From Larix kaempferi (Eukaryota > Streptophyta > Pinopsida > Pinales > Pinaceae), in assembly GCA_027924585.1 (NCBI GenBank), contig BSBM01000994.1, positions 13,064,501 to 13,128,500 of the forward strand: 64,000 bases of DNA, read 5' to 3'. The position numbers and the translations under genes are program-made. The notes below the pieces were generated by a model that was given only the letters and a program-made list of their open reading frames with translations, made no database searches and was not told the origin of the DNA. The first letter of the stretch is position 1. Every line of letters starts with the position of its first letter. This document shows positions 34,716 through 46,149 of the stretch, piece by piece.

Positions 34716-34975
34716 TGACGATGCTGACGATCGTGTGATGACAATATTGATGATCGTGTGATGACGATGCTGATGATCGTGTGATGACGATGCTGATGAT
34801 CGTGAGATGATGATGCTGATGATCGTGTGATGACGATGCTGATGATCGTGAGATGACGATGCTGATGATCGTGTGAATGACGATGCTGATGATCGTGTGA
34901 TGACGATGTTGATGATCGTGTGATGACGATGCTAATGATCGTGAGATGACGATACTGATGATCGTGAGGATCCAG
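34716..34975. repeat. 23-bp minisatellite, about eleven units
   Basis: The unit is TGATGATCGTG(T/A)GATGACG followed by ATGC. Confidence 0.9.
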
Positions 34976-35180
34976 ATGTTGATGTTGTTGTAGTTGTTCG
35001 AGTGCTGCAGAAGATAAAGACTCAGTACTGAAGATGTTGATGTTCCAGTATTGAAGATGTTCCAGTAACTGCTTGAGTTACTGATGATGTTGAGAAAGCT
35101 TCCAATGATTTATAGATGTATCATGTATGATGTTGATGACTCCTTGCTCGTGCAGATACTGTTATAATATCCTTCTCGTT

Positions 35181-35189
35181 AAGGGGGAG
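35181..35189 (+). promoter_or_regulatory. Polypurine tract of the copia element
   Basis: AAGGGGGAG lies directly before TGTTGAAAT of the 3' LTR. Confidence 0.9.
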
Positions 35190-35741
35190 TGTTGAAATAT
35201 TGTAACTTCAAAGAATATTATATTTGTATATTATTTATTCCGGAGATGTTCCATACCTCCGATTTGATTATACTATAAATCCGGAGATGTTTATTCCTCC
35301 GAGTTGGGTGTGGTAACTAGGGTTATTAGACCCACCATGTGGGGGTCGGCCCAGTCAGTTATAATGGGGTATTTAACCTAATGGTTAAATACGAGCCTAC
35401 ATGTACTTGTGTAAAATACATATCAGAGTAGTGTATAAATAGAGGAGGTGTGTTCCTCATTTGATACACTCACACACTTGAGGATAGCGCACTTGTGGAG
35501 GAGAGGTCTTCTATTGTGAAGGAGGAGATCATGTCTCAGGGTTTCATCTTTTTATATTGCTGGTCATCTATATTGAGGAAGCTTTGCTGGGTTTTCTACC
35601 CCATGAGGGTTTCCCAGGATAAATCTCTGTCTCTTGTGTTTATGCTGTGCTTGTTGTTTCTTCAGTGATCCTGTATATGCTATTATTGTGAAATGGAATG
35701 TAATGCTGCTATTTTCTGTCTTAGCATATTGAATTTTAACA
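35190..35741 (+). repeat. 3' LTR of the copia element, 552 bp
   Basis: Same length as the 5' LTR, with about nine substitutions (about 1.6 percent). Flanked by GAATT at 35742-35746. Confidence 0.95.
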
Positions 35742-36193
35742 GAATTAAGATCTAAGGTTGAGTGTTGACTACATTGGAATTATGCTCAGTATGAAGAGGA
35801 GTGATGTTGCACACTCTGCATTGAAGGGCCGCCTGGAATGAATTAGTTTTGAGTCTGGGTAGAATCTTTATGGGTTCTACTTTCTTAGAAGTTAGATGCC
35901 ATATTGGTTCGAATTTAAATGGTTCTAGAAATTGACATCTAAAGAGACAATTACAATAATGCATTAAGCCACATAGATTATTTCCAGAAGATCTAAGTCA
36001 AATATTTGAACTGTTTAGGGAGTTTTTTTATATCAGAATATCTCTTAATAAGAAATGTGGGTTTATGCAGTTGTTTGACCGCAAGTTGTTAGTGCAAAGT
36101 TGTGTGTTTTCAATATATATGAGGTTTAGTATCAACTAACTTTTTTAGTTCATTGTAGACATAATTTCAAAGGAGCTTGGAGCATATTATCAA

Positions 36194-39100
36194 ATGGACA
36201 AAAGAAACTGGATGAACTTGAAAAATAGGTATAGTTTCTATATTTGGTTATTCATCGTGATATACCAAAAAAATGTATCAGTGCTAACTTGTTCTCAATT
36301 AAATTTATGTGACTTAATGGAAATTGGTTATGTGTAGGACACTACAAGAATATAGAGATGGGGTTGAGGAATTCTTAAAGTTTCTCGAGGTGCATTCAAG
36401 GAATAAGATGTCCATAAAATGTCCATGTAATAAATGTGTCATAGTCAAAGTACAAACATTTGATAAAATACGCGAGCACTTGATTTGTGATGGAAGAATA
36501 GAACAATATAAAATTTGGTATTTTCATGGAGAGAGTAGTCACAGTCAGGTATCTTGAAATAAATGAATTGATCTAGTTTCAACCTTACTTGTATTACAAT
36601 AAAGATATAAATTATATTTATATGTGCTTAATTATGTTTTCCTCTCACCTTTAGATTCCATCCGTTATTGATGAGGCTAGGCAATGCTCTGAAAATGAGC
36701 CACATGAAGTTATAGAGCATATATCATCTCAACTGGTAAGCTAATTTGCATTGGTAAAGGCCCCTATTTGACCAATATCTATTCATTCTAATTTTCATAA
36801 AAACCATAAAATCACTGACATGAATTTTAATTTTCTTATTAATAGGGTTATGGACATGTAGAATGCCATTACGATAATCAGGTTGATGAACCTGGAACAT
36901 CGTTTCAGAATGGTAATGATCCACTTGAAAAGGATGATGATACAACCATTATTGGTGATCAAGTGCTTCATATGGTGAATGATGCTTATCCATGTCTTGA
37001 TCAAAACCTAAACAAAGGTTGTGATAATGTGGGTTTGGCATCAACAAATGTACTAAATGAAGTTAATGAATATAGGAAGTTAATCGAAGATGCAAAGATG
37101 CCATTTTACCCTGGTTGTGTTGATTTCACAAAACTATCAACAACTGTGGAATATTACAATATCAAAGTCAATAGTGGATGGTCTAATAGAAGTTTTGGCC
37201 AAATGTTAAAATTTCATAAAAATACACTTCCTAGACATAACACACTTCCAGATTCTGCCTATGCTGCAAAAAAGTTGATAAAATCATTGGGATTAAACTA
37301 TGATATGATACATGCATGTCCCAATGATTGCATTTTATATCAAGGAAGTAACGAAAGTAAAGGCGAATGCCCAACATGTGGAAAATCTCGATGGAAGGTG
37401 GATGCTCAATCTCAAAAGGTGTGTCAAGGTGTTCCTGCAAAGGTGTTAAGATATTTCCCCATAGCACCGAGGCTAAGGAGAATGTATAGGTATGATTTTA
37501 AACACCATAATTGTATTCAAGTTTTCAACTTCTTGTATTATCTTTACCATTTTTCATAGTGTTATTATATGATAATATTATATATAAATGAAATATTTTC
37601 TTTGTTGTTCTAGCTTTGTGGAAATGTCACAAAAAATGAGGTGGCATCATGAGAATGCAAGCAATGATGGTCATATGTGCCACCCTGTTGATAGCCCAAC
37701 CTGGAAAACTATTGATGAAAGATGGCTTGGTTTTTTAGGAAAGCCACGCAATGTACGAATTGCAATGGCAGCAGATGGATTTAATCCATTTGGAGACTTG
37801 AGCAGTACATACAGTGTTTGTCCTGTAGTGTTGGTTACATACAACCTCCCACCATGGTTGTGCACAAAAAGGAATTTTTGTGTGTTAACATTGTTAATAC
37901 CTGGTCCCAGGCAACCACGTAATGACATTGATGTGTATTTGGAACCCTTGGTAGATGAACTAAAGGAATTATGGGACCACGGAGTATGGACATATGATGC
38001 TTATAATAACACATGCTTTAAAATGAAGGCAATTCTTATGTGGGTGATTCATGACTTTCCAGCTTATGGGAATATGGCTGGTTGCACAACAAAAGGCTAT
38101 AATACATGCCCCATATGTGGAAAGAACACAGAATCAAAGTACCTCAATTGTAGCAAGAAATGTGTGTACATGGGACATAGGAGATTTATTCCTCAAAATC
38201 ATAAGTTTCACTCATAGAAGGGACCATTTAATGGGAAGGAGGAGCTTCGTTATGCCCCTCCAGTTGTAAGAGTGTTAGATATTTTTAAGGAAACAAGGGG
38301 AAACAAAACAGTTTGGGGGAAGAGTGAATCAAAGAAAAGGAAAATAAATAAGGAAAAAGGTGAAAAAACTAATGTTGTGGTGTGGAAGAAACAATCAATC
38401 CTATTCAATTTGCCATATTGGGAGGTATGTAGAGACATCAACCATTCCTAATTATTATACATTGCATGCTTATATGACGTCATTGTGATTAGATGTCTTC
38501 ATTGAATTCATTGTTTATGATTTCCTCCATATTAAATAATTTTCCAATATTCACAATGTGTTGGAATGCAAAAACACCTACAACGTCACAATTTAGATGT
38601 AATGCATGTGGAGAAGAATGTGTGTGAAAGCATTTTTGGAACTCTTTTGGATATAAAAGGGAAGTCCAAAGATGGAAAGAAATCATGAGATGACTTGCAA
38701 AAAATGGGTTTGAGAAAATCACTATGGCCAGAAGTTAAAGGAAAAAAAATATTCCTTCCACCTGCACCGCATACTCTTTCAAAGAAAGAGAAAGAGACCC
38801 TATGTCACGTTCTTTTTACATTAAAAGTGCTACATTGTTATAGCTCTAATCCAAAAAATCATATATCTATGGAAGAGCTTAAGTTCCATGGAATGAAAGC
38901 ACATGATTGCCATGTTCTAATGCAATAACTTCTCCCAGTAGCTCTACATCATGTGCTACCAATTGCTGTTTGAAAGACGCTTTGTAAGCTTTGTTACTTT
39001 TATAGGCAAATTTGTGCAAAATCGGTTTCAATAGAGAGCCTTGACAAGTTGGAAAATGATATCGTGGAGACAATTTGCTCGCTTGACAAGTACTTCCCTC

Positions 39101-40630
39101 CTTCATTTTTCGATATAATGATGCATTTGATACGTGAGCTTCGATATTGTGGCCCGGTTTCATATAGATGGATGTACCCCTTTGAGAGGTACATGGAACT
39201 TTACTTGCTATCAAGAACCACAAGAAGAATAATTTATTCAAAGCTTTTGACATTACTCTAAAAATATGCTCTTTTTGTAGCTGTATGAAAGTATACAAGA
39301 GTTATGTTAAGAACAAAAATAGGTCTGAAGGATGCATCGCTGAAAGCTACAATGTGGAGGAATCAATAAAGTTTTGTGGAGGATACTTGAAAGGTATGGA
39401 AGCTATTGGAACCACACATGGTCGAAATGAAGTGTGGCATGATGAAGTTGAAGTAATTCTTGATGGAAAGCCATTATTTGCTTCAATTCCATCATAAATG
39501 GATAACATTAGTTGGGAACAAGGCCATAGGTGGGTTCTATTTCACAGAAATGAAGTTGATCCATTGATAGAGTAAGTAACATGTTTGACCTTCAAAATTT
39601 TGTTTGTTTGTGGTTTAACAAAACACAAATCCATGTATAGAATAATGTATTTTACATTTCAAATTATTTTTATTCATATTTTATCAAAACACATTAACAA
39701 CCAATTTTACTGTCCATAATTGTCAAATTAGGATGCACAAAATGGAGATTCTCAACTCATTTACCCAAACCAAAAAAAGATGAAGCTCTATTGCAGAGAC
39801 TCCACACCCAACAGTTTTCTAGTTGGCTAAAAAAATAGGTCACTTTATACTATTTATATTATAAGTACTTACAAATCATTACATGTTGAATATTGTCATG
39901 TACAAATTTAAATATTTTATCATAGGTTGGATGTATGTGTTCTAACTACATTAAAAAAACTGAAAATATGTAGGTGGAAGGAGATGGAAATGTGTCTGAT
40001 ACACTTAAATGGCTAGCGGGCCCAAGAAAATTTGTGAATAAGTACAAGGGATACCTAACCAATGGTTATAGATACCATACAAAAAGAATGGATAATGAGA
40101 GAACCACACAAAATAGTGGTGTGTGTTTGGAAGCTGAAACAATGATGAGGTCAAGTTCCAAAGATCCAAACCCTGTACTTCAGAAAATAACATTTTATGG
40201 AGTAATAGAAGAAATAATTACATTGGACTATTTTTTTATGGAGTACACTTTGTTCAAATGTAATTGGGTCGATGTATACAATAAGATAGGGATTAAAACT
40301 GATGATTTGGGTTTTACAATGGTGCATATGAAGAAATGCTTAAGTCAGAATCATTGGCAAGATGATCCATTTATTCTGGCATTGTAAGCTAAATAGTTAT
40401 TCTATGTACAAGATCCAATTGAGACTGACTGGTATGTAGTGTTAACATGTCCTCCAAAAGGATTGAGAAATAGTACATCATATGAACCCAAGTATGTAGA
40501 TTTATCAGGGGTTATAGACTTTCAAGAAGCAAAATGTGTAAATGAAGATATAGTCGATGTCGATGTTGACATGAACATGGATTATGTCCGTTCAGATTGT
40601 GAAGGAATATGGTTGAATATTAAACAATAA
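36194..40630 (+). pseudogene. CACTA (En/Spm) TNP2 transposase gene, nearly complete, lightly broken
   Basis: The transposase of CACTA elements cuts at the CACTA termini. Exons: 36194-36228 (MDKRNWMNLKN), 36338-36548 (GVEEFLKF, CPCNKC: transposase-associated domain), 36655-36735, 36846-37489 (FYPGC, HACPNDCILY, CPTCGKSRW) and 37614-38424 (FNPFG, YNLPPWLC, I-D-V-Y-L-E-P-L, IHDFPAYGNMAG, CPICG: TNP2 core). The first five join in frame with GT-AG borders. Then come HNLDVMHVEKNVCESIFGTL and a DUF4218 region (YFPPSFFDIM, YRWMYPFERYM) at about 38550-39590, and DUF4216 (YFFMEYTLFKCNWVDVYN, LGFTMV, DDPFILA) at 39974-40390, ending in an acidic tail. Damage is light: a TAG at 38215 where tryptophan would fit, a stop near 38687, one near 38926, and others near 39496 and 40387. 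Confidence 0.92.
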
Positions 40631-41203
40631 AACATATTGATTCTGCTATATTCACCTTTAAATGGTTTATACATTTGCAGACTTTGCATATTGGGTCACT
40701 AATGGTTTGGATTTACATTGAATGAATGATGTTCTTGATAAATGTTAGTTTTGATCTTTTGTCTTGGACTAAATTAAGACGTTCTTGGACTATCCAGTGA
40801 ATTATTTACAGCTCGTCCTTTATGTTTGATTATTCTCTTGGAAAGTAAGTGGACTTCTATGTGGTTGTAATTGCTTCATATTGAATTTGTAGATGTGTTA
40901 ACTTGGGTATGGAATTATATCATTTTATAGTGGTGTATTTTGGTTGTGTTTTGCATTTGTTTTTTATTTTTAAATCATTAACTTGGAGTTATTCCACAAT
41001 AGATTTCTTTAAGGAAAAAATTAGTGTTTTTATGTGTTGGTTTTGCATGCTTGGAATTGTATAAACAGTCTTTAAACATATGGGGCACAATATGCTAGCT
41101 GACCTGTTATCTTGATGATGGTAAGTAACAACAACACTTTGTGGATTTCTACTGATCTTGTATGGTGCTTATATATTTATAGTAGTTCTATTTCATTTTT
41201 CAG
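40631..41203. other. 3' flank of the TNP2 gene
   Basis: AT-rich, no coding recognised. It could hold the TNP2 3' UTR. Confidence 0.4.
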
Positions 41204-41296
41204 GAAATTCCTTCCAAGGAAAACAGTCACATTTTCAATGTTGGCAATCCTAATAATGAGGTCACTGTCAAGCAGCTGGTAGAAATAATGACTGAG
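41204..41296 (+). pseudogene. Captured exon of UDP-apiose/UDP-xylose synthase (AXS)
   Basis: A pyrimidine tract and TTTCAG precede 93 open bases ending GACTGAG|GTATGG. They encode a peptide that includes HIFNVGNPNNEVTV followed by K-Q-L-V-E-I-M-T-E. Plant UDP-D-apiose/UDP-D-xylose synthase, a cytosolic nucleotide-sugar enzyme of the SDR fold, has the block GHIFNVGNPNNEVTVRQLAE then M-M-T-E near its C-terminal third. The exon keeps phase 0 at both ends. I find no other AXS exon in the window, so this is an isolated fragment. It lies between the TNP2 gene and the CACTA right terminus, as expected for a gene fragment carried by the transposon. Confidence 0.78.
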
Positions 41297-41454
41297 GTAT
41301 GGTTCATGCTTTTCACTAGAGTTCAAAAAATTTGTTTGAATAGCTTTTTGAATAATATCTTGTGATTTTGTTGTTGTCAATAGTGTTGATTTATAGTGCT
41401 TGTTTAGTTTCCATTGACCTTCATGAACATTTCATCGCAATGGAAGCATAAAGT

Positions 41455-41660
41455 ATGCTTCCTTTGTTCTGTGACCAGTGTGCAATAAATCTGCTCCTCA
41501 GTTGACATTAGAACGAACTTGGAGGAACAAATAGGAGGATGAGCTGGGTGACATGATTCCAAAGAAGGCCCATATGTCTGATTTCCATTTGTGCATCGGT
41601 AAGTGTAAAAAACAACTCATCTTATAGGCTTAGGCCAAGCCTATAGATATACGTTATTAA
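41455..41660 (+). repeat. Dispersed repeat R, copy d
   Basis: Matches copy c along its whole length and ends ATATACGTTATTAAAC. It lies about 160 bp after the captured AXS exon. Confidence 0.8.
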
Positions 41661-43559
41661 ACTGCTGTTACAACATTTTATATCATCTTTTGCTATGTTG
41701 TTTCCAGATGCTTAAAAAATATTAGATATCTATTTTAGTTATTGTGTAAACAAGTCAGTGAATCAGTTCTATTTACTTTACTTATAACAATGTGATATTT
41801 TTGCTTTTTTAAATCAGTAAAATGTTATAATAATAATAACCAAATGTTCAATTTATTCCAAAAGGCCATTGGTAATCACCATCTATTAGGGTTACATTCT
41901 ACTTGTGACCTGCTCCACTTGACTGACATGAGTTTAAAAGGGATGAGGCCGGGTACTAGTCCCAAGCAATTTTGATGGGTATAGCTACACCTCATATTGG
42001 GTAGGTAAACAAAGAAAGTCTACCCTATGTAACCCATCAGAGGAAGTTTGTTGAAGCATTTCCCAAAAAAAAGTGTAATTTCATGCCAACAGGAATCTTA
42101 GGAATTTTGCACTTTTATATGTGCTCTACATTTATGTTATATATGAGAATTAAAAAATGAATGTAAGTTGAGATAACACCGATAATTCATAGGATATGCT
42201 ACTTTGTTTTTTATTCAAGCATGTTTATATACCTGCTGAAACTAATGCTTGGATTCTGGAACATGACAATTATAACAAGAAAATTCTCAAGTATTTTTTT
42301 TTTAACAATGACGGTTAATTAGCTTTTATTAAAAAGAGGAAAATGAATCAAATTACAAATGGAAGGGGAGACTGATCCCTTAACTGATAGCTACCATTGA
42401 TAGCTAGCTCTGCCTAGTCTCTGACATAAATTATTAACTCTAATTTTCCAAAACAAAACCTGTTGGAGACTGATCCCTTAACCGTGTGATGCCATGTATA
42501 GTTTAGAGATCAATCTGACATACTTCTTATGAATCCTCTGAGCTGGGAATGTCATTCTCACGTTCTTCCTACTACAGCGATGAGCAAACAAAACAAAAAA
42601 ATCCTTCTTTCGGCTACAACAATTTTTTGATTTAAATATTTATTAGATTTGAATAGATAAATTAAGAAGATCAAATCTCTCTCCTTTAACCTGGTAACCT
42701 GGAGCTTCCAAGACCAGTCTACTCATGATAGTCATAGTCCATTGAGCAATTGCATGCTTCGCCCAATGCTACCCTGTGTCGATTCTACAATATCAATCAT
42801 GACTATTCTTCTTCCTTGTATCAATTCTGCAGTGTCAAACATGTCTATTCTCTAACCTGTATGTGGTTTCAAACATGGAAAAAACTTGAATCGGCTTTTC
42901 CCAATGGCACATTGATTTTGCTTCATTTCTGGCACCTTACACACTACTTAATTTCCATTCCGGCATCATGGTAGGCCACTTAAATCATCCACACCCAACA
43001 TTTTTCTTCAATGCTGGCAGGTCAGGCAACATGAAATTATATAGCAGGTACAACATGTCTTTTAATCGATATACTGGAATAAGTTCCAACATATTGAATC
43101 CATTCTCTAAAATTCTCTTTTGAAGGAACATACGAAACTAAGTTTAGATAGTAAATTTTTATGTCCCTAGGATTTGCTCAAATCATAAATAATGATGGCC
43201 AATATAATTATGATCCATGAATTTTAATAGGCATGATGCAATCATAGTTAGAATTATTTTTTAATTACCATAGTTTAGTGTTTAAATATTTATAGGCCTA
43301 TTGCATTATTTTTTGCAGGCAAGTTTATAGGCCTGTTGAAACTAATCCATGCAAGGTAACAATTCCTATGATTGTAAAGTACAACCAACAAGAATAGAAA
43401 TCTGCCCCTGCCAAGTACAACCAACAACTCAGAAAATTGCCCCTATAAACTACAACTAGCAAACTCATAAATATGCCTTTGTAAGGTATAGTGAACACAA
43501 CAGAAAACTATCCCTTCAAATCTATGTAGGATGAATTGAAAAGATGCCCAAAACAGCAA
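41661..43559. other. Unassigned interior of the CACTA region
   Basis: No gene recognised. GAGACTGATCCCTTAAC occurs twice (about 42368 and 42466). A small exon-like stretch after TTTTTTGCAG lies near 43319-43356, ending in a GTAAC donor. The peptide is too short to judge. Confidence 0.35.
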
Positions 43560-44403
43560 GGAAGGTGCTCTATCAACAATGAGTGGGCATACGTCTCTTC
43601 TAATCAATTATTTGTCACCATTGTGGACAACAATGGTGACGTTGAACCGTTATCCTTTAGGGACCATTATAATTTTTTTTTTACAATTTTATAAGCAATG
43701 GCGACAGTCCTTTATGTCACGTCATCAAGAGATTTTCAAAATGAAAAGCGGTGACAATCTCATAGCGGTTGTCACCATTGAAATGTTAATGGAAATATCC
43801 TCAATAGTGAGGGTCATTGTAAGGCCCTCATCATATGTCATTGGCGACGTTCAATGTTTTGGTGATGGAGGCCCTTATGTCCATCACCAAAATTTCATAT
43901 AAATTGGCGAGGGTCACTATTTGTCACTAATAATCCTTATTAATGTCGAACACTGAAATTGGTGAGGGTCACTATTTGTCACTAATAATCCTTATTAGTT
44001 TCAAACATTGAATGTCACCACACCACCTCTACTTTTGGGGACACAACCTTTGGTGACATTCACATTTTGGTGACGTCCTCATTTTTCACCATCACCGATG
44101 AGATTATGGTGACATGTCTCAACCCTCACCAATGATCGGTCATTGATCGTCACCATATATGCATCAAATGGTGAGGGGAAATGCAGGTCCATCACCAACA
44201 CTTCATAGATACTGGTGACGATCACAACTTGGAATAATCATAATTGTTGGTGGCAGGCCTTGAATGTCACCACATACCCCCACTTAAGGTGATGGTGCCT
44301 TTGGCGACGCTCAGGTTTTCATGATGGGACCCCTCTTGCCCACACCAAATGAGCTTATGGTGAAATCTTTGGACCCTCACTAATGACCTTTTTTCTTGTA
44401 GTG
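43560..44403. mobile_element. CACTA right end with subterminal repeats and terminal inverted repeat
   Basis: The segment ends at 44403 with TTTTTTCTTGTAGTG, the reverse complement of the common plant CACTA terminus CACTACAAGAAAAAA. The 800 bp before it is dense in GGTGACG/CGTCACC and (T/C)GGTGA motifs in both orientations, as expected for subterminal transposase-binding repeats. The three bases outside are TGA. No partner terminus with a TGA duplication was found, so the left end is missing, rearranged or outside the window. Confidence 0.85.
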
Positions 44404-44481
44404 TGATAATGCATGAACTGCTGCAAACCTCTTGCATTAGTGTTTTGACACACAATTTACCGCATGCATCTCTAGTAACTG

Positions 44482-45738
44482 TTGTTCTTGTTTCATAGAT
44501 CTGTTGTGCTTGAATTTTACAGACAATGGGTGGAAGAATATATGAAAATGGATTCTGCATATACAATAGAAGCAAAACACACTGAACAAGAGGTGGTTAA
44601 TGATGATAGTACATGGGATGAATACTTTGAGAAAATTGTTGTATTTGGATGTTCTGAATGTCGTGGAAGGAAAGAATTCAAACGTGGTATTGTACAAAGA
44701 AATTACATAAATGATGATCTTCAAGTGGGTACTATGCCTCCTCTAAAATATTCAAATCCAATAGGGATTGTGGTAATCCCATCCTCATATCTTAAATAAT
44801 ACACATGCATAAATAATTTAGTCACATGTTGAATATTTTATTTCAAAAATTAATTTTTTGTTATTAAATACCTGTAGGATATGGTTCATGGTTTAAAGTT
44901 TCCTAGGTCACCTACTTCTATCCTAGAGGGTGATAATTTCACATATAACATTTCCATGTGCACATATAATAACTCAGAAGATGAGAAAGTCCTGAAAATT
45001 AGTAAGGGAACAAGAACAAGTTTAATTATGCATAAAATACTCAAGGACAAGGGAAAGGTGGAGTACAAACCATATGAGAATGAATGTGATGGATATGATG
45101 AATTGTTGTTCAAGTTGAGATCAATTTACAAAGAAACATTTGATCAAAAATTATATTGAGCATATCCTAGAGACCAACGACTACCTAATGTATATGAGGT
45201 ATTTAAATTATGGGGATACAACTACACGATACGACCCTCCAATATTTATGGGGAAAATTTGGGCCTCTTTATTGTTGAAAATGTCCATGTGGTATCAAAA
45301 CATAGAAACACCTCACAACAAACCGCTAGGATATTAATTCCATATTATGGACCATCATATTCTAGTGGTGAATGGAGGATGCTAGTGGAATACAAGCATA
45401 GTATGTCTGCATACGGTGTAAATTCAAATATGTATACACATCGTCTGCAGTTGGAAAGAGGCGACGAAGTGAATACATGAAGTCTCATGTATATAGATGG
45501 CCATGCATACACACATAAAAATATTGGAGTATTTATGAATAGTATTAAGGGAAAGGACCCTACTATAAGACCAAATTGTCAATTTGTTGAGGTTATAAAT
45601 GATAAAGAAAGAGATATGGAAAGACAAGTTGAAATAATTATAACGGTTGAGGCTAATACAAACCTCACTATTTGGGACAAGTTATTGATTAACTACCCCT
45701 TTATAAAATATACTCTTGCACGAAAGAGGAGAAAATAG
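44482..45738 (+). pseudogene. SET-domain-like protein, two exons, two in-frame TGA codons
   Basis: Exon 1 ends at 44772 (GTG|GTAATC); intron 44773-44877 (GT-AG, 105 bp); exon 2 runs 44878-45738 in one frame with only two stops (45157-45159 and 45478-45480). The joined frame has SET-domain landmarks in order: NLGLFIVENV (usual G-x-G-L-F-A start), IPYYGPSYS, YIDGHAYTHKNIG, FMNS (usual F-I-N-H), RPNCQFVEV, VEIIITVEA, and D-K-L-L-I-N-Y (usual G-E-E-L-x-x-D-Y), then a basic end. SET domains methylate lysine, mostly on histones. The substituted H of N-H-S and the changed G-E-E-L suggest a divergent or inactive copy. Upstream, exon 1 has a CSEC pair. The exon 1 start is unclear; the frame opens at 44482. 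It begins about 80-110 bp right of the CACTA terminus. Confidence 0.6.
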
Positions 45739-45914
45739 GAATGTATCTCTGGGATATTCCTAATAGAAGAAAACCAAAGAATAGGAAATGAGTGTGGCTT
45801 GTTTTCAAAACTAAGAATTCATAATTTTTGTTTATGTTATGAATTCCAAATTTTGTTTATGAATGAATTGATAAAAGTATCATCTAATGTGTGTGTGTGT
45901 GTGTTCATGAGAGC

Positions 45915-45952
<38 letters not shown>

Positions 45953-46149
45953 ATATTGCTTTGTATACTATTTTATTCTTATCATTGAAATGGTTTCAAT
46001 ATTTTATCAAATTGTTGTCTAATACTACATAATGACTACATTGCATGTGAGGTTGATGTTGTTGATGTCGACGCACCTACTAGTAGTCAAGATCCAACTG
46101 GGCTCTTAATATTTGGATGAGATGATCGAAACCATCCAATAAATCACAC
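45739..46149. other. Spacer between SET-like pseudogene and second TNP2 gene
   Basis: Mostly noncoding; includes the (GT)n/(GA)n microsatellite listed separately. Confidence 0.5.
45889..45950. repeat. (GT)n and (GA)n compound microsatellite
   Basis: A GT run of about eight units followed, after TTCATGAGAGCAT, by a GA run of about sixteen units. Confidence 0.95.

Larger units (their letters stand above)
28365..35741 (+). mobile_element. Ty1/copia element, 7.4 kb, young, lacking most coding sequence
   Basis: Two 552-bp LTRs (28365-28916 and 35190-35741) differ at only about nine positions. The 5-bp duplication GAATT flanks the element (28360-28364 and 35742-35746). The primer site TGGTATCAGAGC follows the 5' LTR and AAGGGGGAG precedes the 3' LTR. 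Internally only the C-terminal part of the reverse transcriptase and the RNase H remain readable (about 32040-32914). Gag, protease, integrase and most of the RT are absent. The interior otherwise holds duplicated noncoding DNA (29.2-30.1 kb) and a long minisatellite cascade (33.0-35.0 kb). I infer a non-autonomous element mobilised by a relative. Confidence 0.95.

Noticed and set aside
36339-36350. CACTACAAGAA near the start of the TNP2 gene, resembling a CACTA terminus
   Set aside because: It lies inside exon 2, in frame (T-L-Q-E), directly after a good acceptor. The similarity is chance.
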